From: Bugula neritina
Taxonomy: Eukaryota > Bryozoa > Gymnolaemata > Cheilostomatida > Bugulidae
NCBI GenBank assembly: GCA_964035545.1
Contig: OZ037769.1
Coordinates: 62,001 to 126,000 of the forward strand
Direction: 5' to 3'
Length of the DNA: 64,000 nucleotides
Shown: positions 33,809 to 57,449 of the stretch, piece by piece
Numbering within the stretch: the stretch's first letter is position 1
How the letters are laid out: every line of letters begins with the position of its first letter
Notes under the pieces: generated by a model
What the model saw: the letters and a program-made list of their open reading frames with translations, nothing else
Databases searched by the model: none
Told to the model about the DNA's origin: nothing
Position numbers and translations under genes: made by a program

Positions 33809-36800
33809 TCATTGGTTAATTCCATCAACCCAGGGCTGGTTTCTCATGACGTGTGTCTTAGTGTGTTGGCTGAAAAACTCATCCTCATTCACTTTGATAA
33901 TGCTGTGTCTTTCCATGTAAAACCTGTCTTTATCCATTGTTAGGTTAAACTCAGCTTTTATCTTAGCTCTTATGTCTGGTTCTCTTGACCTTTTAGCAAA
34001 GTAATACAATAATACGATAATGCAATAGTACAGTAATACAATAATACAGTAATACAATAATACTGTAGTACAATAATGCAATAATAAAATAATACTGTAA
34101 TACAATACAGTGATACAGTACATAATACCAGTTACTATTAGACTACTAGTTACTACTAGTTACTATTAGACTACTAGTTACTACCAGTTACTATTAGACT
34201 ACTAGTTACTATTAGACTACTAGTTACTACCAGTTACTATTAGACTACTAGTTACTATTAAACTACTAGTTATTATTAGACTACTAGTTACTACTAGTTA
34301 CTATTAGACTACTAGTTACTATTAGTTACTACTAGTTACTGTTAGACTACTAGTTACTACTGTATGTTAAGTTCTGCTCACCAGCTGAGTTCATGTTTGA
34401 CATTCTGTGTGGCAGAAGCAGGGTCTGCTGGGTTCATACTCATATTCTCTTCTGTTCTCCACTCCGTGACAAGACTGTGGGCCAGAAATTCCTTTTCTCC
34501 TGAGTATGATTTGATCTGCAACTCGTGACAACCAGTCTCATTAATACTCGCACTCTCTGAATAGCTGCTAGCTTTTCTCATCACGTATTCCAGTGGTTTG
34601 CATTCGGTTATTGCTGGAATTACATCTGTGAAAGGCTCACTAGACACAAGAGTTGGCATCTCCACCTGCAATTTATTTACCTCTATTTGAAAGTTTACTG
34701 GTTCCGGGTTCGGAATAAATGTTGGGAAATAGTTTCCTGCTATGGCTAGCCTGAGCTTACTGCCAACCGATATTTTCTCACCAATATAATCAAACTTAGC
34801 TGCAACAGTTTTAAAAACCCCACTCTTCAGCCGTTCCATATGTTCCCCAGTCTCATCTAAGTTGAGATTACAGGCAGTGGAGGAGATGAGTCGCGACTGA
34901 TTGGATGAATTGACAACGCATAACCTGAGAAATATATTAGCGTAAATCTTATCACTTGAAACAGAGAGCGTAACAACAGGTCGTCCTAAGAACTCGGTCT
35001 CCTCAGTGAAGTCATCCGTGTCAAACAGAACGCTGCGCCGGTCATCTGGGCTCTGCTCCATTGGCAAACCATTCTTTCCAACGAAGAAGAATGCAGCCAA
35101 TTGGTGCCAGCATGTATCCGTGTTGAACGAGATGACTCCCTCTTCACTTCCCCCATCTCCTTCCTGCATGACTCTCAACTTTCTATTTGCACCCACCACA
35201 AACCTCTTCATGATGGAGGAGGGGTTTTGAATCCACTTCCCTTCAACGTGCTCCGGGAAAGGTACGGGCACATTTTCTTGCACGTAGGTTACCAACCTTG
35301 GTGGCTCTGGCAGTTGCAACCCTTTCAGATGTTTATCAAACCACTTGACAGCTTCTGTGCAAAACCCCCACCTGGGTTCGGGTACTGCAATGTGAGGGTA
35401 CAAATGAACCCATGGCCCAATTATCGCTCTCGTTGGACAGTTAAGCTTGTCCAAAGTTCTTTCAACGGTGTTTGTATAGCCGTCTGCATATCCACAAATC
35501 AGAAAAGTGGCTGCTTTTATTCTAGAGTAGTCTTGACAAACAGAAGCATGTTTCCAGTAAGAATCTTTGGTAGGGTGAGACATCCAAGTCTTGGCAAATG
35601 TTGGAATAGCATCTAATCGCCTCTTCCATTTCTCCCTCCAACATGGAGAAAACATCGGATCTGGAGGTAGACTCATAATGGCATCCATATAGGCTGCCCA
35701 GCTGGTGTTTCCCATAAGCATCACACCACCTATGTCATTAAACAAATAAGTAAACACTAATAAAGGAGGAAAGATGAGAAGACATAATATGACTGGACTG
35801 TTAGTTGTAGTAACTTTCCCCACCTTTGTAGTGGATATCATCTTGGAACCTGTCATCACTGAATGATATGCTTATTACAGCCTTGAGTGCTGGTGGTTGG
35901 CATGCAGCTACCTTCAAATACAACATCAACAGAGAAGACTTTAGCTCCAACATACACTCTGCTCATCACTCCTTCTCTCTAAATGTTTGCTCCTTAGAAA
36001 ATTATATTCCTACCAAGTCTAGTGTTATTACCTGCAGGGAGTTGAACCCTCCCCAAGAGATGCCCATCATTCCCACACTCCCTGAGCACCAGGGCTGCCT
36101 GCTGATCCAGTCAATCACCTGCACAGCATCTACTTGCTCTTGCTCCACATACTCGTCCTGAGGCAGTCCTGTCGAGTCGCCACACCCTCTCATGTCCACT
36201 CTCACTCCCACATAACCATTCAGAGCCAGGTGTTGGTGAGTAATCTCATCCCTGAAAGTTGTCTTATCTCTTTTCCTGTATGGAAGGAATTCCAGCACTG
36301 CAGGCACCGGTTTCTCGGCAACATCTCTAGGCATCCATAGTCGAGCCGACAACTCTACCCCATCATTCAGTGGAATGAAAATATTTTCCTCTATCTTTAT
36401 AATTTCCTTCAAATTACACACCAGATTAACTTTCTACTGTATAGTAACATACACTGCACACTATCTAGTTCTACTAGTTATTAAATACTAGAAGTAGAAT
36501 ACTAGATAATGTTTACTAGTTATACTTATTAGTGCCTTCTAGCTACTATCTAGTTCTACTAGTTATTATAGTGTCTACTAGTTAGTAGTTAGCTAGTATA
36601 CCATCTACTACTAGTACTAGTAGTAGTAGTTAGATAGCACAATATCTAATAGATTCAGATTGGTTAGTTAGAGTGCACCTGCTAGCTGAGAGATTTGCTG
36701 CTATCACTATGTAAGTACCATAAGCACTAGCTTACGATGACAATATTAATGATAGTGCAAGAAGGCATACATATCTGATACCATTTCAATGTTAGGAAGC

Positions 36801-36837
36801 TCACCTCTTTCTCGTCTGTGCTCATGGCTGTAGTCAT
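33809..36837 (-). CDS. CocE/NonD-type serine hydrolase (peptidase S15 fold)
   Basis: Five exons in phase: 36805-36837, 36032-36433, 35824-35911, 34382-35729 and 33809-33989, giving 683 residues. The alpha/beta-hydrolase domain has the nucleophile elbow GISWGGFNS (Ser about 137), CGYADGYTN (likely acid Asp about 257) and IGPWVHLYPH (likely His about 283 or 287). The cap marker LKAVISISFSDDRFQDDIHY is typical of the CocE/X-Pro dipeptidyl-peptidase family. A C-terminal jelly-roll domain follows (FLGRPVVTLSVSSDK, VAAKFDYIGEKISVGS, RFYMERHSIIKVNEDEFF). The family cleaves esters or X-Pro peptides; the substrate is unknown. There is no signal peptide or TM segment. It is best known in bacteria and patchy in animals. 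A minus-strand AATAAA (plus 33762-33767) lies about 42 bases past the stop. Confidence 0.88.
34000..34372. repeat. two arrays in the last intron of the hydrolase gene
   Basis: 34010-34115 is built from AATACAATAATACAGT-type units; 34130-34372 from AGTTACTATTAGACTACT-type units with palindromic ACTAGT. Confidence 0.85.
36434..36660. repeat. degenerate CTAGTTATTA/ACTAGTAGT repeats (hydrolase intron 1)
   Basis: Irregular runs of ACTAGT, CTAGTTATTA and ATCTACTAG without a constant period. Confidence 0.6.
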
Positions 36838-38478
36838 AGATCAGAATAGCATTCAGCGAGAATTAGCATATGACTTCAAGTGGTCATCAAAAAGTCCGTC
36901 TGCTACTAAATAGTTCTCTGCTGACGTGTGCAAAGTTATAGGAATGTTACTCGCTAGCAGAGAGTGGGGATATGGGTGGCATGTGTGGCTTTCTGTCAAC
37001 GCAATCCACTACGAAGAGTATATAAATATAACTAGAAGCAGCACTATGTTAAGGGTGATGGAGTACAATGTTTTCATAAACATTGTTGTCCAAGGGTAAC
37101 CTTCTGAACTGAAAAACTCAAACCCAGTGTTGCTTTAAGTTATTTTTATTAGCCTAACGGTCTGACTACAAAGCGCAGTATGGTGGCTCGGCTTTAACTA
37201 TTCGCGAACGAATTTTATTTTCATTATCTACGTCAAATATAATTAATCTCTACTTGGAGAGAAAAAGCCTTTTACTGCCAACCAATGAACTCAAAATATC
37301 CAGTTCAATGCTGCCAACAATCACTCAAAGGGTTGTAGTTTAATGGGGTTAATAGATCACATTGCTATCATTGCACCAGGTTATAAGACAATAAATGATA
37401 TTTCTGTTTCGAATTCACTTCACACCCTACACCTTCATCTCACGAGCAATTAATCCAATAAAATGAAGCTTTCTACTCTAGCTTCTACATTTCATTGAAA
37501 AGTTTAAATCCTCTCTTGTGTTGGTTGATATTAAATAGACTTTCATGCTGCACTTGTACTACTGGTGGGCCGTGGGTGGCTGATTTCTACAGGAATTTCA
37601 TATTTATCAGCTAAAATGAGACTTTCGGTCTGTCAAACCCCAATAAATTCACACCTTTTACTGGTGTTATATCCGTGGCTAGGTGCCTTAACTAGTGCAG
37701 TGCATCTTAGGCCAAGTCCACAAAGCTGATCTTTATCAACAATATCAATATGCAATTTCTTTTCAACTATTAGCTCAATACAACCCTACTGCGTTTTGGA
37801 CATTGAATGAACATGTATTATAGTGAATTAATTTATTTTTTAAATATTTTTAAACAATTACAGAATAAGCAATTATAAATTACTTTCACAAAACTATAAT
37901 GAAGAATGAAAAGAATAATTATATTATTTGATATTACATAATTGCATTTGAACCTTATCTAACTCATCATAATGGCTGATGATGATTTAAGTTCTTCATC
38001 AAAAATACTGGCAATTCAAAAATAACTAAGACAAAAAATCTTATGCAAAAGATATTTGGATAAAAGAATGCCATAATACAGAGTTCTAATAGTTCCTTCA
38101 GACTATCCTCTGCAATATTATAACCTACATTATTTGTATAGAGATCGAGTTATAAAATAATGTCTTTCTGTCAACATATGGCAACACTATCTGAAGTTGA
38201 CAGCTGAGATTGTTACTAAACAAACAATTGCAAAACTAAGATATTAAATATTTGAAATAGATTTCACTTTTGACTAAAGCTTGCATTTAAAAATAAATGC
38301 AAGGAGATAAAAATGATGTATTTACAAGATGTAAAAAGATTGTGTGAGCTGGAGGAAAGACTAGTAATCTTTTTTCTAAAAGAGTCTGAGTCATACTGAG
38401 TGACTGACTGACTCTGAGTCATTCTCAGTGACTGATTAACTCTGAGTCATACTGAGTGACTAACAGCTAAGTGTTTCA
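36838..38478. other. intergenic AT-rich DNA with one MITE-like copy
   Basis: A MITE-like copy lies at about 37028-37142. At about 38390-38465, ACTGAGTGACTGACTGACT-type repeats alternate with GAGTCAT. The remainder shows no exon or RNA gene that I can support. Confidence 0.55.
37028..37142. mobile_element. MITE-like element, GCAGCAC terminal motif (copy 4)
   Basis: The left end AACTAGAAGCAGCACTATG pairs with the right end CCCAGTGTTGCTTTAAGTTA. An inner short hairpin AATGTTTTCATAAACATT lies in the middle. Confidence 0.55.
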
Positions 38479-49217
<10,739 letters not shown>

Positions 49218-52200
49218 AAACACGTGACTTGCACCAAAATGTAGCCCACTGAAGGCCAACTTTCCTTATCCACTGAGTAAAGAGTCAGTAAAGTTCAACT
49301 GTTGAAAAATAAATATTATTTCTATATTTAAAAAACCAACAAGCTTTCTAATAGCTCATCAACAACTTTACTATCTGTAATGTAATATCATTTAATAAAC
49401 TTTACCTAAAGTCAACTTTCAACTACTAAGAAGTGGTATCAATATGAGATAAATACTACTGAACATGAAACAATAGTCCTACACAGGCAATAACTATTAT
49501 AATAAAACTCAAGTTGATTCAGCTAGTTATTTATTTCACTCAAGTTCAGAAATACAAAACTTAGAAAGTCGCCCGAGGCTCAGACTAAAAGTAGTATCTA
49601 TAACAATAATTCTCAATATTAAACATTTAGCTTTGATTTAAGGTGAGGTTGGACTATAGAATATTTAGCGCTTCCAATTACTATTACTACACTAATAGGC
49701 TGAGCACTTAATTTAAAATTAATTGGCATTACCATTACTATAAAAATTAAAATAACTACTTGACTATATATCATATTTAGTGAAAGTGAAATCAGTGACT
49801 TGGTTTTAAGGAGAAGTTGAATTTAAATTGAGTTATAGTATCACTACAACTATTACTATTACTACTAAACTTGGTCTAATAACAATAATGATGGTTCAAT
49901 TTCCATTTTGTTTAAACCGTTTTCCCAAATACTAAAGTTTTCCTGTATTATTTTCATAATTATCTTTTCAGAGTACAACATCTCAATGATACTAACACCA
50001 GTTTCAAATTTCTAGTATTGAGTTTGAATTTAAGTCATTATGTTAAGATTTTGAGTGATGGGGACTACCCCAGACCAAAACAATTGTACAATATGAAACT
50101 ACACCCATACAGTTACACCCACTCTTGTTTCTAAAAGCACAATATTTGTAACCACCTATCATGATCATTGAAGTTTGGTGGTGTCAGTATGGCTATAAAA
50201 TAATCAATATGGATTCAACTAAATATTTGTACCAGCTTCAGTTTGAAATATGTCAAGTTTAGAACTAAAAGTTATCAGGTAGTCTATCAATGAGTGTAAC
50301 TTAATAACTGCTAAGTAAGAGTAAGAGCATCATTATAAGGTTATGTTTATAAACAACAATTTCAACTATAAATATTATTTGTACTTATACATTAGTCTAA
50401 ACTGAGTTATTAGCATATTGATACTTAATCTTATTACTTATTAGTTATACTTAGTACCTACTACTATTAGTATTAGTTATTAGTATAAGTGCAAGCGTTA
50501 CTAATACTAATAGTATTAGTATTACATTTACTTGTAGTGACTTCCTATTGCTGCCGGTGTGACGTGTCACACTCACACTGACAGTCACTGACCAAACTGC
50601 TACAGTCCGAGTCTCATTCTCAGTTTGAGTTTCAGGTTGAACTGATAGTGATACAGATAGCAACAAGTACAACTACTAGTACTACTAGTACTACTAGTAC
50701 TAATAGTAATACTAGCAGATTTTAATTTGGAAATTGGAGTTGATATTACTATCAGATTCACTTTCAGTATGAGTATGACTACGAGCATAAAATTAAGATT
50801 AAGAGTAAGACTATCACTATCAGTATGAGTATCAGTATGACTATGATTATCCATATGAGTCATACTGTATGACTTACTTGAACTTCAAGCAATCAACGTT
50901 AACACTATCAGATTCAGTATCACTATCACTAACGGTTAACCGTCAACGTAAGTAAATATTAATAATTATAATAATATTTTTATATTAATAGCTCAACTAT
51001 AAGTATTAGTATAACTATTAGCTTATATTTTTGAAAATTAAAATGAAACCAGTGGCAGTTCCGATTAGGGATTCAAATGGTTATTGTAAAACTAAAAGTA
51101 AATTGAAACTCAAACTACTCGCACTGTAAGTGTAAATGTCGTACTCATACTTATACTAATACTAATAGTGATACTCATAACCACACTGATAGTGATACAC
51201 TTTGACTTCTAGTTTTACTTCTAATACTAGTAGTAGTAATAGTAGTACTAGTACTAGGAGTTCTAGTCATAGTCACAGTGAAACTGAATGTAATACTGCT
51301 ATTAGTATATCGCAAGTTAGTGTTACTATTACTATTAGTATTAGTATTACTATTACTATTAGTATTAGTATTAGAGTTTAAAAATAAAAGCTAACAGCAA
51401 ACTGAGTAACTCCAAGTTACAGCTTGCGGCAGATTAAGTTACCAAAAAGGCAAAGCTACACGTTGTAAGTTTAGCTATACCCTTGCATAGATTTTCTTCT
51501 ACAGCAAATAATATCGCAGATATTACATATAAATATAAGTATATTATATTCATATTGTTATATTCTATTGTATGCTCATTCTCAATGCGTCGTAATGACT
51601 GAGGGAAAATCAAAAAAGGTAGTCGTTTTAGCCTCGTTGCACACAAGATCTCTGCTGCCAAAATCCCACTATATCAACGGCCAGTTGAAAAGAGACCTAT
51701 GAGATTTACAAGGGGGCCATTCACCGAGCATTGCTAAATATAGCCAATTACTTTCATTGCGGAATTCATCGAACTTTGGAGTTGCGTTTTCCATGAACAG
51801 ACAACTCTGGAAAGCTGCAATCTTGAACTGGTGACAAGTCATTTATTAGATGCTGTATATCATCATGAACAGTGGTGTACAAGAACTGCATTGTAATATG
51901 TAATGGCATCTGTAATCTCAACTGATCCCTGAAGTATTCCATTTAGTATTTGCAACAAGTAGGAACATAAATTATTATATCTATGGGTCTTGTTTATGAC
52001 CATAACGAAGAAAGATACATGATAAAACAAGATGTAATTATATTTTTTTATTTATCAGTGTTTAGCTAAAGAAGTAACCAATAATAAAAAACTTTTGCTG
52101 TTGGCAAACTGAATCTTCTTGACAAAACTAAAAGCAGCATACAGTTGGAGATGAGCTTAAACAGACTGGCACTAAGATACCAGGTGCCAGCAGCACTTTG

Positions 52201-52220
52201 AAGCACAAATAAATTTAAAT
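49218..52220. other. gene-free 3-kb stretch, AT-rich with degenerate ACT/AGT repeats
   Basis: Degenerate ATTAGTATTACT/CAGTATGAGTATGACT DNA lies at about 50450-50900 and 51180-51380. The rest has no exon that I can support. Promoter sequences of TENT4 lie at its left edge, but I see no clear core elements. Confidence 0.55.
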
Positions 52221-53383
52221 TTAGTCGATTTTAACATTACACTCCGTCTTATATATCATTTGACTGATAAATTTCCAGAACAGTTCTTTGTCTAAATTTG
52301 TAACAAAATTCAAAAAACTACAAGTTCCATTTTCAACGTAACTTCCATTAGCAACAGAGGAGTCGACTATAGAGTTGAGAATAGAGCAGGAGCCTTCGTC
52401 CAGCGTCCTGAAGAACATGGGAGCAAGTATATGTTTTTGTATGAGTCTGAGGGGGAGATAAGTATGCTGGTATAGCGAGGAGGCAACAACTCCCGGGTGT
52501 ACAGAGTGCACCCGTACAGAGGACTGTGTGAGGTGAGAAAGCTGCTGAGCAAGACACTCCGAGTAAAGTACTACTGCGAGTTTAGACTGAATGTAAGAGA
52601 GATGAGGCGAATATACTTGGGGCGTAGTATAAAGACTTCTACTAAACAACAACCGAACAAAGGCTATTTTATGTACAGAGGAAGCTATGTTGACAATCTG
52701 CGGCGAATATCCGTCAACAGCAGCCATTTTCAGTTTGGTCAGCAGCAACTTAGTGAGAAGGGAGTGTCCAATGAAGTTAACCCCCATGTGCTGCTCAAAC
52801 CCGTCTTCTGTCTTCATTTGCGGCAGCAACATCACACCGGCATTGTTTATTAACACATCTAATTTTGCAAATTTGAGAGAGAACTCTTTCACAGCATCAT
52901 GAATCGACTTGAATGAAGCTAAGTTCATATATATATAATGAAGTTGCCCTCTCTCTTTATATAGCCTTAGTTCACTTGAGTTAGACTGCTCAGGTATTGG
53001 TTGAAGGCCCGCAGCAACAACCGTAGCTCCTTTACTACATAAAATTCTACACACAGAGAGACCTACAATGAAATACCTTATATGGCAATATAATATTATC
53101 ATAACATATATAATATTGCTGTAGCATATATGTCATGACATATATAATATTGCTGTAGTGTGTATATCATGCTATATGTAATATATAACATATTTTTACC
53201 AATGCCAGACACACCACCAGTACAGAACACAACTCTCCCTCTGAAATAATCGTCATCAATTGACTCATCTAGCTCTACTCGCTGCCACACCTGCCCCACC
53301 ATCTCAACAAACCCATGAATGTAGAGTCGGACAGCACAATATACAGCTAGAAGGTACCCTCGAACTTTAGTTCCAATGTTCAT
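52221..53383 (-). CDS. DHRSX-like short-chain dehydrogenase/reductase
   Basis: Two exons in phase: 53200-53383 and 52221-53062, giving 341 residues. An N-terminal hydrophobic/amphipathic segment (GYLLAVYCAVRLYIHGF) precedes the Rossmann fold. Cofactor motif TGGVSGIG lies at about 54-61, LDVLINNAGVM with NNAG at about 134-137, the catalytic Ser in NIASS at about 189, and YIQSK with Tyr about 218 and Lys about 222. VHPGVVASSLYQH follows. KTEDGFEQHMGVNFIGHSLL and the overall layout resemble vertebrate DHRSX and its retinol-dehydrogenase-like relatives, which use NAD(P)H on polyprenal or retinoid-type substrates at membranes. The exact substrate is inferred only. An acceptor-like CCTCATAG lies shortly upstream of the ATG, so the 5' UTR may be spliced. 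Confidence 0.85.
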
Positions 53384-53844
53384 CTGCCCATCAGTGTTAG
53401 TATCACCTATGAGGTAATACCATTTCAAGGTAAGAGTAATGGTAAGCAATGTGAATATTATTCAGTGCTTGTGTGAATACCCATCTATAAGAATCTCTAT
53501 GTGAAAATTAATATTAATAATCCAAAATAAATATAAGTATGAGTATCAATTCACTTTAAATTTAATATTACTATTAGTGTTTGTATAAAGCTGTAATATT
53601 ATTATCAGTATGACTATGAGTATGTCTATCACCATTGGAATGTTTATTTAATATTTAATTTAATTATTTAGTATTTATTCTCGCCTATCTGTGCTTTGTC
53701 CTGTTCGAGTAGCACGCATTATTTAGCATTTATTACAGTCAGTATTACACTACTAGTACTGGTATTAGTATTACTATTATTATTTATATTGGTTGTATCA
53801 CAGATTTTAAGCTAGTGTAACCTTCTACCATCGGCCTAGTTCCA

Positions 53845-54105
53845 CTAGGCTGGGATAGATAAAACTTTCCTCAAAATGTGAGCTGATCCTAGTAAGGCTG
53901 TCTGCTGAATCAGTAGGTATTTGTTTTCAGCTACTCCAAGTAGTGCCATCCAGTCTACAGTCTTGTGTGAAGCTCCAAGGGCTCCAATTACAATGGGGAT
54001 GACTTCTGTTGATGTTTTCCAAAGGCGGGTAAACTCTAGTGCTAAATCCTGATATTTTCCTATCTTCTCTGATTCTTTTTCTTTTACTTTGTAGTCACCG
54101 GGACT
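53845..54105 (-). pseudogene. LINE 3'-end relic
   Basis: The minus strand reads VKEKESEKIGKYQDLALEF, TRLWKTSTEVIPIVIGALGA, then QQTALLGSAHILRKVLSIPA and stop. The KYxDLAxExxRLW-xxxxxIPIVIGALG ... TALLxSAxILRKVL pattern is the familiar C-terminus of many invertebrate LINE polyproteins. Only this end is present. Confidence 0.8.
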
Positions 54106-54654
54106 GCGATATAAATGATTGTTATTATTATTATTATTATTAGTAATTTAAAAATACAAATATTTTAATTTAAATCTATTTTAATCTATACTTCTGCTTC
54201 AAATTGTCTTATAGTTAGACTTAAAGTTATAATTTAAACTATAATACTAACAGTAACACTAACAGTAACACCCACACTGTCAGTGTCACTAACAGACACC
54301 AGTTACAGTGACACTTACAGTGACACTAAAACTAAAAGTAAATTTAATACTAATAGTAATACTAATACTAATAGTAATAAGTAATAAGTAATACTAATAG
54401 TAATAGTAATACTAATAGTAATAGTAATACTAATACTAATAGTAATACTACTACTAATTCAGTAATTGTACTTTTAAAGGTTTGGCTAATGTTACAAGTA
54501 TAATTTAAGACCAGACTGAAAGTAAAACCAGCAATTCGAGGTTGGGCATAATCACCGAATAGAAGAATTAGCTTTAATTTACATAATTGACATTTGTAAG
54601 AATATTATAATAATATTAAATTTAATATTAAAAATTTACCAACAGTTTAGTTGG

Positions 54655-54800
54655 GAATGACTAGATGCAGCACAAAATTTAAAGTTACTATTTGTATACA
54701 CGTTGTTTAAAACTTTGATTTCTCAACTCTAAAATCAAGACCACTAAACCCCTGCTTTTTGCGATCTCAAACTTTGTGCTGCATTAAGCAATTACCAATT
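54655..54800. mobile_element. MITE-like element, GCAGCAC terminal motif (copy 5)
   Basis: The left end GACTAGATGCAGCACAAA pairs almost perfectly with the right end TTTGTGCTGCATTAAGC; inner arms AACTTTGATTTCTCAA and TTGCGATCTCAAACTTT continue the homology less well. Confidence 0.6.
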
Positions 54801-55389
54801 TAAAGTTTAGCCTTCGCCTTGGTGTAGTTTCTCACTTACTTTTTAGCTTTTGAAAGCAGAAGTAGTAGGCCTCCGTCGGTCAGTCCGACAATGGAGGGCA
54901 AGAAGATCACTAACAAATAGCCGAGCAGAGCAATAGATTTGTCCAATAGAAGCGGCCGAAACCACTGAACAGTTCATTGGCCGAAACACCGTTTGCAGAG
55001 TGCTATCTATGTCCCATTGTCCCATATGCATGAATTCATTTGTAGCTAGTGAGTTTTTTCCTGTAACCTCTTTGCTCGATAAATATGGGGTTTAGGCTTA
55101 CACCATGTCATTATAAATCAGTTCAATTATATAAACAATCACTATCTATCTGCATTGATTGGGTCCAACTATGTGTATAAATTCTATTTTCATGTTACCA
55201 AATTATCTGCTCATGCAGGCAGGATTCTCAGATATAATAAAACATTAGTTAGTTGGATATAAACACAGCAACAATAACTATTGCAAACAAAACATGTTTC
55301 ACTTATTTTATTTTGTCAGCGTTTGAGAGTTGTCACAGAGATTGTACATTCTACCTGAGGATGTTTTGGTTATAATATTCTGTGTTATT

Positions 55390-56230
55390 CTGTCTACACT
55401 AGCTAGCTGGGAGAGTTCTGTCTACACTAGCTAGCTGGGAGAGTTCTGTCTATACTAGCTAGCTGAGAGAGTTCTGTCTACACTAGCTAGCTGGGAGAGT
55501 TCTGTGTTATTCTGTCTACACTAGCTAGCTGGGAGAGTTCTGTCTACACTAGCTAGCTGGGAGAGTTCTGTCTACACTAGCTAGCTGGGAGAGTTCTGTC
55601 TACACTAGCTAGCTGGGAGAGTTCTGTCTACACTAGCTAGCTGGGAGAGTTCTGTCTACACTAGCTAGCTGGGAGAGTTCTGTCTACACTAGCTAGCTGG
55701 GAGAGTTCTGTCTACACTAGCTAGCTGGGAGAGTTCTGTCTACACTAGCTAGCTGGGAGAGTTCTGTCTACACTAGCTAGCTGGGAGAGTTCTGTCTACA
55801 CTAGCTAGCTGGGATAGTTCTGTCTACACTAGCTAGCTGGGAGAGTTCTGTCTACACTAGCTAGCTGGGAGAGTTCTGTGTTATTCTGTCTACACTAGCT
55901 AGCTGGGAGAGTTCTGTCTACACTAGCTAGCTGGGAGAGTTCTGTGTTATTCTGTCTACACTAGCTAGCTGAGATAGTCCTGTCTACACTAGCTAGCTGG
56001 GATAGTTCTGTCTACACTAGCTAGCTGGGAGAGTTCTGTGTTATTCTGTCTACACTAGCTAGCTGGGAGAGTTCTGTCTACACTAGCTAGCTGGGAGAGT
56101 TCTGTGTTATTCTGTCTACACTAGCTAGCTGAGATAGTCCTGTCTACACTAGCTAGCTGGGATAGTTCTGTCTACACTAGCTAGCTGGGAGAGTTCTGTC
56201 TACACTAGCTAGCTGGGAGAGTTCTGTGTA
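55390..56230. repeat. 28-bp minisatellite with CTAGCTAGC core, about 29 copies
   Basis: The unit contains TCTACACTAGCTAGCTGGGA then GAGTTCTG. A longer variant with an added TGTTATTC recurs at intervals. It is intergenic, unlike most arrays here. Confidence 0.95.
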
Positions 56231-57449
56231 TTACTATAGTTGTTGAATCAAAGTATACAATTTAGTTATATGAGGTAAATACATTGTAATTCACTATATT
56301 ATTATGTACAAAATGATGCTATCCTCTTGAAAGAAATATTTTTGTGTATATTTGATTAAAACGAAATTAATGAATGTTTATAAATATATACTGATATACC
56401 GTATTGATAAGTTATAATACAATGCATGGTGCAGGTAAAGGCGCGCAGGTAAAGGCGTGGTAGAAATTGCCAGGTAGCCTGCCCATACCTTGTATTCGTG
56501 GTGTTAGCAGATGTGTGGTCACTGGGGATATTATGTGTGTATAATACGCGTGCACACGTATCTTATTAATATATAGCCTTATCCATAGCTTCTATATTTA
56601 TATCTGTATTAATACACGCTTTAGCCTTCAATTGCTGCATGAGAATACTCAAGTAGAATAGATAATCTCACTCATATCAAGGCATGCATTTGTCACGTGG
56701 TTTCAAGGACAAGCTAATTGTTTAAGGAAGTATAATAAGACGACCTTTCAACAGATATACCAAGTAGAGGGAGATAATCTTGGCTTATCTGTGTCACTGA
56801 TTGACTCATTTGTGTCACTTATTGTTATGGACTTTACAATCAGTGAGATTGGCCTTTGGTTGTTACATGTTATAGTGTTTTAGTATTGATGTGAGGTATT
56901 CCTTTAATTAGCACTGACTAAATGGTCTACCAGAATGTGCTATTATATTATATTGATATGTTATTATACCTTGATGGTTATATCAATATCATTATTGATA
57001 TAATAGTATTGCTATATTATTATTATACAATAGTATTGTTATATTAATATTATGATATATGCAAAGAGTGCTCACGTGAGAAGAGTGTAAAGCTTTCAGC
57101 ATTCCTGAATTTCATATAAAAGTGGACTATGATGTCACGGAATATATTATAATATCATATCGCAATACATTTTCATTTATATATGAATAATATATAATGC
57201 AATATATTACTCTATAATGCTACAATAGTTATAATATTGTGATAAGCAGTGCTGGAAATGCCTGGAGAGATGTAGACTGAGAACTCAGCCAATTAGTCGA
57301 GTCAACAGTTTTATTATGAAACAGAAAAATAGAAAGAGATGTGAATATAAAATAGAGGACACAACTCTTGCATCAATAAAATAGATTAATAACAATAATT
57401 TACAAACAACAATAGAATTTTCTTCATGGTGAGTTCTGGATGATAGAGT

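Larger units (their letters stand above)
53384..57449. other. gene-free stretch with a LINE relic, a MITE and a 28-bp minisatellite
   Basis: Contents in order: AT-rich DNA, LINE relic 53845-54105, ACT/AGT low complexity at about 54230-54480, MITE-like hairpin 54655-54800, minisatellite 55390-56230, then AT-rich DNA with TATTATTATA runs. A minus-strand AATAAA (plus TTTATT at 57310-57315) about 135 bases past the PISD stop is a likely poly(A) signal. Confidence 0.6.

Noticed and set aside
51434-51661. 75-residue minus-strand frame MAAEILCATRLKRLPF...
   Set aside because: No family resemblance, splice context or neighbouring exons.
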